From: Hasllibacter sp963833115
GTDB taxonomy: Bacteria; Pseudomonadota; Alphaproteobacteria; Rhodobacterales; Rhodobacteraceae
Assembly: GCA_963833115.1 (NCBI GenBank)
Contig: CAWHWS010000002.1
Coordinates: 1,860,001 to 1,924,000 of the forward strand
Length of the DNA: 64,000 nt
Direction of reading: 5' to 3'
Below are positions 17,155 to 23,999 of this stretch, piece by piece (position 1 is the first letter of the stretch; every line of letters starts with the position of its first letter). The notes under the pieces are model-generated. The model was given only the letters and a program-made list of their open reading frames with translations, had not been told where the DNA came from and made no database searches. The position numbers and the translations under genes were made by a program.

Positions 17155-18266
17155 GCGCGGCGCCCCGCACCGTGCGCGTGCCCCTGCCGGGCCGCGCCTA
17201 CGACATCCGGATCGGGCAGGGGCTCATGCCCCTCGCCGCGCGGGACATCGCCGCGATGGCGGCCGGCGCCGGCGCGGCGATCGTCACCGACGAGACCGTC
17301 GCCGCCCTCCACCTGCCGGCCCTGCGCGCCGCCCTCGCGGCCGAGGGGGTGGACGCGCCCGCCCTCGTCCTGCCGCCCGGGGAGGGCACCAAGTGCTGGG
17401 CCGAGCTGCAGCGCACGGCCCTGTGGCTCCTGGACGCCCGGATCGAGCGCGGCGGCGTCGTGATCGCGCTCGGCGGCGGGGTGATCGGGGACCTCGCGGG
17501 CTTCGCCGCCGCCATCGTGCGCCGCGGCGTGCGCCTGGTGCAGGTCCCGACCACGCTCCTGGCGCAGGTCGACAGCTCCGTGGGCGGCAAGACCGGCATC
17601 AACGCGCCCCAGGGCAAGAACCTGATCGGCGCCTTCCACCAGCCCGCCGCCGTCTATTGCGACGTGGGCCTCCTGGGCACGCTGCCGCGCCGCGACGTGC
17701 TCGCGGGATACGGCGAAGTGGTGAAGTACGGCCTCCTCGGCGACGCCGCCTTCTTCGAATGGCTCGAGGCGAACGGGCCCGCCCTCGCCGCCGGCGACGC
17801 CGACCTGCGCGCCCGGGCGGTCGAGCGGTGCTGCGAGATGAAGGCCGGGATCGTGCTGCGCGACGAGCGCGAAGGCGGCGAGCGCGCGCTCCTGAACCTC
17901 GGGCACACCTTCGGCCACGCGCTGGAGGCGGCCACCGGATACTCGGAGCGGCTCCTCCACGGCGAGGGGGTGGCGATCGGCTGCGGTCTGGCCCTCGACC
18001 TCTCGGCGCGGCTGGGCTCGGGCAGCCAGGAGGACGCGCCCCGCTACGCCGCCCACCTCGCGGCCATGGGCATGACCCGCGGCCTCGCCGACATCCCCGG
18101 CGCGCTGCCCGGCACCGACGCGCTCGTCGAGCTCATGGGGCAGGACAAGAAGGTGGAGCGCGGCCGGCTCCGCTTCGTCCTGACGCGCGGGATCGGGGCG
18201 GCGTTCGTCGCGGACGACGTGCCGATGGAGGCCTTGCGCGCCGTCCTGGAGGAGGCCCGCCCCTAG
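17151..18266 (+). CDS. aroB: 3-dehydroquinate synthase
   Basis: NAD+- and metal-dependent enzyme making 3-dehydroquinate from DAHP, second step of the shikimate pathway. The GTG start at 17151 lies in the stop of aroK (GTGA), so translation is coupled. Its 371 residues are normal for the family. Key blocks: ALGGGVIGDLAGFAAA (nucleotide loop), RLVQVPTTLLAQVDSSVGGKTGIN (substrate and NAD site), EVVKYGLL (metal Glu region), LNLGHTFGHALEA and LLHGEGVAIG (metal His residues). The aroK-aroB pair is the common alphaproteobacterial arrangement. Confidence 0.97.
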   Translation: MSAAPRTVRVPLPGRAYDIRIGQGLMPLAARDIAAMAAGAGAAIVTDETVAALHLPALRAALAAEGVDAPALVLPPGEGTKCWAELQRTALWLLDARIERGGVVIALGGGVIGDLAGFAAAIVRRGVRLVQVPTTLLAQVDSSVGGKTGINAPQGKNLIGAFHQPAAVYCDVGLLGTLPRRDVLAGYGEVVKYGLLGDAAFFEWLEANGPALAAGDADLRARAVERCCEMKAGIVLRDEREGGERALLNLGHTFGHALEAATGYSERLLHGEGVAIGCGLALDLSARLGSGSQEDAPRYAAHLAAMGMTRGLADIPGALPGTDALVELMGQDKKVERGRLRFVLTRGIGAAFVADDVPMEALRAVLEEARP

Positions 18267-18343
18267 GGCCCCCTCGAGAAGGCCCGCCGCCTCGATGGCC
18301 GGGCCCGGGAAGAGAGGCCCGCGCCGTTGGCCTCACAGCCCCC

Positions 18344-18435
18344 GCCAGCGCAGCGGCCGCGCCGCCGCCGCGCAGCGGCGCGGCGCCCGGCCCAACCCTC
18401 GCAGGCCGCAGGCCGAGAGGGGCGGGAGCGCCTCC
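18344..18435 (+). repeat. Intergenic GC-rich repeat, copy A
   Basis: The best-preserved copy of the five-member intergenic repeat. The order is GCCAGCGCAGCGGCCG, a variable GC-rich hairpin, GGCCCGGCCCAACCC, then TCGCAGGCCGCAGGCCGAG and GGGGCGGGAGCG. It occupies most of the gap between the convergent aroB and ssb genes and might act as a 3'-end structure for both. It is noncoding. Confidence 0.65.
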
Positions 18436-18454
18436 CTCCGCCGGTGCGCCTCGC

Positions 18455-18991
18455 TCAGAACGGGATCTCGTCGTCGTCGAGCCCGCCGCCGCCGCCGTAA
18501 TCCGACCGCCCGCCGCCGCCCGACCCCCCGCCCGACCCGCCGCCGTAATCGCCCCGGTCGTCGCCGCCATAGCCGCCGCCGGACCGTCCGCCGCCGCCCC
18601 CGCCGCCCCCGCCGCCGCCGCCGTTACCGCCGCCGTCACCGCCGCGCCCGCCGATCAGGGTCATGTTGCCGGTGAACGGGCGCACGACGACTTCGGTGGA
18701 ATAGCGGTCGTTGCCCGACTGGTCCTGCCATTTCCGCGTCTCGAGCTGGCCCTCGATATACACTTCCGAGCCCTTCTTGAGGTACTGCTCGGCGACGCGC
18801 CCGATCGGCTCGTTGAAGATCGCGACCGCGTGCCATTCGGTCTTCTCGCGCCGCTCGCCGGTCGACTTGTCCTTCCAGTTCTCGGACGTCGCCAGGCGCA
18901 GGTTCACCACCTTGCCGCCATTGCTGAAGGTCCGCACCTCGGGGTCGCGCCCGAGCCTGCCGACCAGGATCACCTTGTTCACGCCCGCCAT
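18455..18991 (-). CDS. ssb: Single-stranded DNA-binding protein
   Basis: A 178-residue SSB for replication, repair and recombination. The OB-fold occupies residues about 4-110 (NKVILVGRLGRDPEVR, FSNGGKVVNLRLATSE, WHAVAIFNEPIGRVAEQYL, GSEVYIEGQLETRKW). It is followed by a linker of about 55 residues that is almost pure Gly with Arg, Tyr, Asp and Ser. The conserved acidic tip DDDEIPF recruits partner proteins. The Gly-rich linker is longer and purer than in many SSBs. It is divergent from the transglycosylase gene; no SOS-type operator was seen in the 133-bp gap. Confidence 0.97.
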   Translation of the reverse strand: MAGVNKVILVGRLGRDPEVRTFSNGGKVVNLRLATSENWKDKSTGERREKTEWHAVAIFNEPIGRVAEQYLKKGSEVYIEGQLETRKWQDQSGNDRYSTEVVVRPFTGNMTLIGGRGGDGGGNGGGGGGGGGGGGRSGGGYGGDDRGDYGGGSGGGSGGGGRSDYGGGGGLDDDEIPF

Positions 18992-19124
18992 CGCGCGCCC
19001 CTCCCTGCCTGTCGTCGGGCACCATCTATCGCGGCCCCCCGCCGAGCGCGAGGGGCGCGGCTTCCCCGATGGGCCCCCGTCCTGTACGGATGGCGGCGAA
19101 CGGGATCACGTAGGGCGATCGGCG

Positions 19125-19706
19125 ATGACGGCACGCGGGTTCGGATCCGCCCTCCTGATCGCGCTCTGCGCGGGCGGGCCGGCGGCGGCGGAGGGGCTGA
19201 ACCTCTCGACCAAGGGCCGCGCGGAGATCGGCTCGCAGTTCTCCGTCCTCGACCGGCGCGGCGCGACGCAATACGCCGCCTCGGCGCGCCTGCGCCCCGT
19301 CACCACGATCGTCGCGCCCGCGATCCCGAGCTATGCGGGCCGCTATGCCGGCCCGCATCTGGCGCTCGCCGAGGCCGCCGCGCGACGCCACGGGATCCCC
19401 GCCGACCTCTTCGCACGGCTCGTCCAGCAGGAATCGGGGTGGAATCCCGCCGCCGTGAGCCACAAGGGCGCCATCGGCCTCGCGCAGCTCATGCCCGGCA
19501 CCGCCCGCCGCCTCGGCGTCGATCCCACCATCCCGGCGCAGAACCTCGACGGCGGCGCGCGCTACCTGCGCATGCAATACGACACGTTCGGCACCTGGCG
19601 TCTCGCGCTCGCGGCATACAATGCCGGCCCCGGCGCGGTGGAGCGCCATGGCGGCATCCCCCCCTACCGCGAGACCCAGGGCTACGTCCGCGCCATCCTC
19701 GGCTAG
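19125..19706 (+). CDS. Lytic transglycosylase (SLT/Slt70-type domain)
   Basis: A 193-residue exported murein-cleaving enzyme giving 1,6-anhydro-MurNAc ends. The ATG at 19125 opens a signal peptide (GFGSALLIALCAGGPAAA); the longer upstream frame is not protein-like. The SLT domain spans residues about 75-190: LARLVQQESGWNPAAVS (catalytic Glu), GAIGLAQLMPGTARRLG, NLDGGARYLRMQYDTFG and LALAAYNAGPGAVERHGG. It is small, with no LysM or other binding module. The stop overlaps that of the convergent DUF1206 gene within a CTAG tetranucleotide. Confidence 0.93.
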   Translation: MTARGFGSALLIALCAGGPAAAEGLNLSTKGRAEIGSQFSVLDRRGATQYAASARLRPVTTIVAPAIPSYAGRYAGPHLALAEAAARRHGIPADLFARLVQQESGWNPAAVSHKGAIGLAQLMPGTARRLGVDPTIPAQNLDGGARYLRMQYDTFGTWRLALAAYNAGPGAVERHGGIPPYRETQGYVRAILG

Positions 19707-20560
19707 CGCGCCGCGCGCAGCGAATCGCCCAGCGTCTCCGGTCCGTCCCCGTCGTGGAGCACCGGGATGATCCGGTAAGCCGCGTTCACCAGGCAGAAGA
19801 CCGCGAACCCCAGCAGGCCCACGCACATGGCCACCACCAGCACCTGGCCGAAGGGCTGCGACTGGAGCCACTCGAACACCTTCCCGATGCCGCCCGCCTC
19901 GCTCGAATCGGCCCGCAGGCCGGCCAGCGCCAGGAGGCCGCCGGCGACGGTCACCAGCACCGCCTGCGCCGCGACCCCGGCCCGCAGCACCCCGTTCCAC
20001 CGGCGCGTCGCCTCGTTGGCGAAGAGGTGGTCGCGATACTCGGCCGTCCAGGCCTTGCGCGCGTAGTACACCCCCGCGGCGACCGTCAGCAGGCCGCCGG
20101 CCATCACGATCCAGCGCCCGCCCGGCATCTCGAGCACGGCCTGCACCGCTCCGGCCACGCCCCCGCCCCCGGAGCCGCCATCCTCGGAGCCCGGTCCGCC
20201 GAGCACCCCCGCGATCCCGAAGGCGAGCGCCCCGTGGACCAGCCCGGTCACCACCATTCCGAGGCGCGCGACGATGCCCTTCGCCTGCGCGCCATAGGCC
20301 TCCAGGTCGAAGGCGGCGTCGATCAGCCGCCAGATCGCGTAGGCGACGAGGCCGACGGCCGCCGCGATCACCGCGGCCCGGCCGAGCGCCTGATCCGAGA
20401 GCGCGGCCATCGCCGAGGCCGTGCCCTGCGCCTGGCCCCCGCGCCAGATCGCCCAGAGCGAAATCCCGGCCACGATGACGTAGGTCAGGCCGCGCCCGGC
20501 ATAGCCCGCCCGCATCACGGGCAGCACCCAGTCCAGCCACCCGCGTCCGTCCTTCGCCAT
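19703..20560 (-). CDS. DUF1206 membrane protein
   Basis: A 285-residue polytopic membrane protein starting at ATG 20560 (GGGAGGA upstream); the longer frame is discarded because the Shine-Dalgarno and family length favour this Met. Three DUF1206 repeats, each of two helices, are seen: MRAGYAGRGLTYVIVAGISLWA, RLGMVVTGLVHGALAFGIAG and RAGVAAQAVLVTVAGGLLALAG, each beginning R-x-G-x3-G/Q-x4-Y/H/V. Between repeats 2 and 3 lies KAWTAEYRDHLF, a conserved cytoplasmic loop. Function unknown in the family; no operon partner here. Confidence 0.88.
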   Translation of the reverse strand: MAKDGRGWLDWVLPVMRAGYAGRGLTYVIVAGISLWAIWRGGQAQGTASAMAALSDQALGRAAVIAAAVGLVAYAIWRLIDAAFDLEAYGAQAKGIVARLGMVVTGLVHGALAFGIAGVLGGPGSEDGGSGGGGVAGAVQAVLEMPGGRWIVMAGGLLTVAAGVYYARKAWTAEYRDHLFANEATRRWNGVLRAGVAAQAVLVTVAGGLLALAGLRADSSEAGGIGKVFEWLQSQPFGQVLVVAMCVGLLGFAVFCLVNAAYRIIPVLHDGDGPETLGDSLRAAR

Positions 20561-20630
20561 GCGCCGTCCTCCCTGCTTCTGGGTCGAACGCCGGCGAGGC
20601 GCTGCGAGGTCCATGATGCCGTCGTCCGAA

Positions 20631-21565
20631 AGGCGCCGCGCGCCATCGGTCCAAGGACGCGGCACCCGCCTGCGATCCCCAGGAGGCGGGCGCGCTCGTC
20701 CTCCGTCGGCGCGCCGCGCATGTGGATCACGCGCGAGACGGATCGCTCGTCAGGGCGTCGCCTTTCGCGTCCGCGGCAGGTGCCGAAAGGTGGATCATGT
20801 CGACGGACGCGGCCCGAGGCACGAGGCCCCGGCGGCGGGGGTGGAGCCGGATCGCCGTCGATGGGAGGGCCGCAACCCTCGCGGCGCGCAGCGCGCGGGG
20901 CAGGGCTCCGGTCGGTCCCGCCATGGCCGCCGGCTCGCCGGCGCGCAGCGCATGCGCGGCCCGGGTGGGACGTCCTGCAGGACGCGTCCCGTCGCGCCTC
21001 GACCGGGCGGCGATCACCCCACGGCGCATGCCGCGTCCGCCGGCCGGGCCGGAAGGTGGTGCGCATCGCCGAGCGCCGCGAGGCCCGTCGCGTGATGCGC
21101 GGCGAGGCACACGCCGTTCGCCTCGTCGCTTCCGGCCATCTCGTCCACGGGGCGTGCAGGGGCTGGAGCGCGGCGCTCAGGTTCCGCGGCGCCCCCGCCC
21201 TGCGGACCTCGGGGTCGTCGCCCACAATGGCGCGCGGGTCGGTGAACGGCCGGCCCCGGGGGAAGACCTCCGCAGCGCGGTCCCGCTCGGTCCCCTCGAT
21301 CGAGGCGCCGGACCGCTCCGGGACGGGCGCGGGATCGAAGGTCGCATCGATCGCGGCGGCGCCGCGCACCTCGGGCATCCGCGCCGACCGGAAGCCACGA
21401 GCCGAGGCCCCCCGCCCGTGGCGCCTCGACGGCTCGGGCGAGGCTGACGACGTGTCCTCGACTGGTGGGGTTCCTGAGCTCGCCGCACGACCGTCCGAAA
21501 CCCGCGATATCGAATCGCGGTCCCTCAATCGCCGCCCTGGCGCGCGCGCTAACCTGGAGGGCTGC
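20631..21565 (-). pseudogene. Remnant of alpha/beta hydrolase-OsmC fusion gene
   Basis: No intact frame, but pieces in different minus-strand frames follow the order of the bifunctional alpha/beta hydrolase/OsmC family. PRFDIAGFGRSCGEL (about 21.5 kb) matches the LRFDFTGLGxSGGE strand-loop and is followed by HVVSLARAV. DATFDPAPVPERSGASIEG and GRPFTDPRAIVGDD come next (21.4-21.2 kb). NGVCLAAHHATGLAALGDAH follows (about 21.1 kb; family xxIFLAAKHPKSFVSLxGADH). The OsmC end is TEDERARLLGIAGGCRVLG (about 20.7 kb; family L-x-x-x-x-R-A-R-L-x-E-I-A-D-K-C-P-V). Stops and at least three frame changes intervene, and about 60 N-terminal residues are gone. OsmC proteins reduce organic peroxides; this copy cannot be functional. 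Comparison is from memory of the family. Confidence 0.75.
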
Positions 21566-21580
21566 GTTGGCCGAAGACCC

Positions 21581-21626
21581 GGGGCGCTGCCCCGGACCCC
21601 GGGATATTTTCGTCAAGATGAGGGGG
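21581..21626 (+). repeat. Short intergenic repeat, variant copy 1
   Basis: Contains GGGGCGCTGCCCCGG, a small hairpin, followed by ACCCCGGGATATTTTCGTC and AAGATGAGG. It resembles the other copies near 21.76, 37.04 and 45.15 kb in the GGGATA-then-CAAGATGA layout. It lies just upstream of the surviving part of the hydrolase-OsmC remnant and may mark a deletion edge. Confidence 0.55.
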
Positions 21627-21628
21627 CG

Positions 21629-21643
21629 TTAAGGCGCCCTTAA
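21629..21643. promoter_or_regulatory. Perfect CtrA-type site (TTAA-N7-TTAA)
   Basis: TTAAGGCGCCCTTAA, followed by CCAT on the plus strand, matches the full CtrA box TTAA-N7-TTAA known from Caulobacter and Rhodobacterales. It is also a 7-bp-arm palindrome. It stands in the decayed region with no intact gene starting nearby on either strand (next intact start 23222), so it is either a relic or regulates something not recognised. The sequence match is exact; binding is inference. Confidence 0.5.
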
Positions 21644-21750
21644 CCATCCGCGTGGGAAGGGTCGGGGGTGGTATAGGCGGGGACGCCGATGACCGCTCAA
21701 GGTGAGGGCGCCCTGTCCAATCCCTCGGGGCAGGGCGCTTCTTCGCTCTT

Positions 21751-21790
21751 CATCTTGATCGAAGTATCCCCGCCGGAGGCGCATCGGCGG
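21751..21790 (-). repeat. Short intergenic repeat, copy 2
   Basis: Read on the minus strand: GCGCCTCCGGCGGGGATAC then TTCGATCAAGATGAAG. It is nearly identical to the copy at 37.03-37.06 kb. It lies downstream of the dddP remnant, next to GC-rich repeat copy E. Confidence 0.6.
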
Positions 21791-21851
21791 GCGGTCGATC
21801 CCCCGCCCGTCCGGGACCGCCCCTCGGCCCGGGCATCGGCGCTGAATTGCC

Positions 21852-21908
21852 GCCAGGCAAGAGGCCCGGCCCAAGGGGCGCAGGCCGAAGGCCGAGCCGC
21901 GCGGGAGC
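21852..21908 (+). repeat. Intergenic GC-rich repeat, copy E (degenerate)
   Basis: Shorter copy of the five-member repeat: GCCAGGC, GAGGCCCGGCCCAAGGGG, CGCAGGCCGAAGGCCGAG, GCGGGAGC. It sits immediately 3' of the dddP remnant, where a transcript end would have been, consistent with the element being a 3'-flanking structure. Confidence 0.55.
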
Positions 21909-21916
21909 TTCCCCTC

Positions 21917-23123
21917 CGGCAACGGCGCTGCATCGAACGGATCGCGCGACAGCCTCTGGTGCCGGGCCTGCGTCGTCGTGACCTGATCCTGCAGCCTGAT
22001 GGAGACGTCCTCGCCCGCCGGGGATGCCAGCGCCTCGACGCGCGGGACCGTTCCGGCCTGGACGGACCCGCCGGACGCGCCCGTCAGCGCGTGGCCCGGA
22101 TAGGCCAGGAGGCGCCACTCGTCGCCTTGGCCGACGCCGCGCATAGGGCGGCCCTGCGTCCGGGCGAGGAGCTAGGGGCGCAGGATATGCGCGCCCGCGC
22201 TCGGCTCCGGGGTCAACGCCCTGCGACGCGGCGTCACCATGTCCTCCATCACGTGCCCATGCCCGAGGCCCGTCGCATTCACCATGTCGGGCCGAGGCGC
22301 GCCCGAGCCGATCGACCGGGTGCGTCTCATATCGCGGCAGGTGCCGTCGGCATCGATCGGGCCGCTGTCGAAGGCGACGATCCCGCCCGGGCGCATCCTG
22401 CGCGGATCGCGGTCCCGAACCAGGGGGTCGTCCGCGGGCCGGGGGCAAGGAGCCGCGTCTCGACCCCCTCGCCGCCGCGCCGGGGGTTCGCCGCGTGGGG
22501 CACGGCCCGGATGTCGTCCTCGGTCAAGTGTCGGCCGGGGATCTCCGCGCGCGCGAACGTCCCCATCTTCGTCATCGAGGCCTCGCAGGCACGGGCCGCG
22601 GAGCCCATCGCCGTGATCTCCGCCGGGCCTTCATGGAGCGGGGCGTCCCCGTCGCCTTCGGTCGCGGTCCTGCCGCGGGCGTCCATCCCATCGGGTCCGG
22701 CATGACGATCATGCCCGCGCCGGCGCGGACCTCCGCCACGAGGGGGCGCGCGGACGAGACCACCGCGTCGAAGGGATTTCAGGGTGTCATGCGCCCGTCC
22801 GCGCGGTGCGCGCCGGCGCGGACCGGAGTGCGGCCGTCCGAGAGCTGCATGTCGTCCGAATCGGGCGCGGCGCGACCCTGGGGCGGGTCGAACACGATCA
22901 GGGCATCGAGACCCCGTGCGGCCGCGGGCGCCGTCAAGCGCGCCAACCGGAAGGAGGGCATCGCGCGAGCTCCGCCTCGCGACGCCCCGCGGCGGTGCGT
23001 TCGGCGCGGGCGCGGGCGGGCGGCCCGATCTCGGCGCGGCCGCCGTCATCCGCGGCCCCGTCGCCCAAGTCGCGCCCTCGGGCTCGGATCGATCTTGCGC
23101 GGAACGCCTAGATGCCGGTTGAT
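21917..23123 (-). pseudogene. dddP: Decayed DMSP lyase gene dddP
   Basis: DddP is an M24-peptidase-fold metalloenzyme cleaving dimethylsulfoniopropionate to dimethyl sulfide and acrylate. Pieces in shifting minus-strand frames follow DddP from end to end. INRHLGVPRKIDPS at 23123 (family MNRHYVDTRKIDPS; ATC in place of ATG). GDGAADDGGRAEIGP. LDALIVFDP with DSDDMQLSDGRTPVRA (22961-22779). GPAEITAMGSAARACEASM and RRGGEGVETRLLAPGPRT (about 22628-22430). GGIVAFDSG with TCRDMRRTRSIG (about 22390). RGVGQGDEWRLLAYPGHA, IRLQDQVTTT and RLSRDPFDAAPL (22144-21920). Several metal-ligand positions are changed (FDTD to FDSG, HGVG to RGVG, LEDQ to LQDQ). The span is about 1.2 kb against roughly 1.34 kb for an intact gene. 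Family comparison is from memory. Confidence 0.85.
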
Positions 23124-23221
23124 CGGCGCGGTCGCCCGGCGTCCGGGGTCGCGGCTAGTGGAGGGGTCCGCCCGCCCGATCGTCAACGGAGCCGGCGTCG
23201 TTTTGCGGGAGTGACGTGTCC

Positions 23222-23950
23222 ATGCAGGAGCCCGCGCCGGACCGGCGAGAGATCGAGGTCGCGCCCCCCGGCCTGCCCGGCGTCCGGCCCATGCGGCCCG
23301 GCGACTGGCTGCGGGCGGATGGGGACTTCGCCGGCACGATGGCGCTGCGCGCGCAGCTCGTGGCGGATCGCCGCGACGCCGTCCTGGGCGCGATGCCGGG
23401 ATCGAAGGCGGCCGTGCGCGCGGCTCTCGCCCGCGTGCTGGAGGAGCTGCGCCGCATGCCGGGCTACGCCATCGGCCCCGAGGATCTCGTCCGCCCGGAC
23501 GGCGGGCGCGTCGACCTCTCGGCCGATCCGCTCGAGGTGCTCGCCCTCGCGGTGCAGGAGGACGTGTGCGTCATGGAGCGCGGGGAGGAGGGCGTCCACG
23601 TGCTCGTGGCGGCCGCGCTGTGTTTCCCTTCGGAGTGGACGCTGGCCGAGAAGCTTGGCCGCGGCCTCCCGGCGATCCACGCGCCCGTGGCTTCCTACGA
23701 TCCGGCGATCGCCAGGCGGGTGCAGCGCCTCTTCGACGGGCTGCGCCCGGGCAGCCCTCTGGAGCGGTCCAACGCGCACCGCCACGATGCCGGCCACCGC
23801 CATGCGCCCAGGAGGGAGGCCGAGCCGAAGGCGCGCGCGCTCGGCGCGCGGTGGTTGCGCCGCGAGCGGCAGTGCCTGATGGGCCTCGGGCCCGGCCGCG
23901 GCGGGCCGGCCCTGTTCACCATCCGCACCTACATGACGCCGATCCCCTGA
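23222..23950 (+). CDS. DUF3445 / haem-dependent oxidative N-demethylase-like protein
   Basis: A 242-residue protein from ATG 23222 (GGGAG ten bases upstream; an in-frame GTG at 23216 is possible). It belongs to DUF3445, a family related to the haem-binding subunit of an oxidative N-demethylase. Family blocks: LALAVQEDVCVMERG, VLVAAALCFPSEWTLAEKLGR, AIHAPVASYDPAIARRVQRL and, near the end, RRERQCLMGLGPGRGGPALFT (R-x-E-R-Q-x-L). The usual N-W segment after the 'R-x-N' position reads ERSNAHRHDAGHRHAP, unusually His-rich. Substrate unknown. It is the first intact gene after the decayed region and convergent with glnA. Confidence 0.82.
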   Translation: MQEPAPDRREIEVAPPGLPGVRPMRPGDWLRADGDFAGTMALRAQLVADRRDAVLGAMPGSKAAVRAALARVLEELRRMPGYAIGPEDLVRPDGGRVDLSADPLEVLALAVQEDVCVMERGEEGVHVLVAAALCFPSEWTLAEKLGRGLPAIHAPVASYDPAIARRVQRLFDGLRPGSPLERSNAHRHDAGHRHAPRREAEPKARALGARWLRRERQCLMGLGPGRGGPALFTIRTYMTPIP

Positions 23951-23957
23951 ACGCGAA

Positions 23958-23979
23958 GGGGCGCCCCGAAGGACGCCCC
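23958..23979. terminator. Bidirectional hairpin between DUF3445 gene and glnA
   Basis: GGGGCG (23958-23963) and CGCCCC (23974-23979) form a 6-bp stem with a 10-nt loop, midway in the 49-bp gap between the two convergent genes. It lacks a strong T-tract on either strand, so terminator function is inferred from position. Confidence 0.45.
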
Positions 23980-23999
23980 CAGGCCGCTTTCCGGGCCGG

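Noticed and set aside
18540..18660. Pure Pro/Arg/Ala-coding frames opposite the ssb tail
   Set aside because: They are complements of the Gly-rich SSB linker, not separate genes.
17393..21643. A 1416-codon plus-strand frame spanning aroB to the decayed region
   Set aside because: It crosses genes on both strands (aroB, ssb, transglycosylase, DUF1206) in the wrong frame and has Arg/Pro/Ala-biased composition only.
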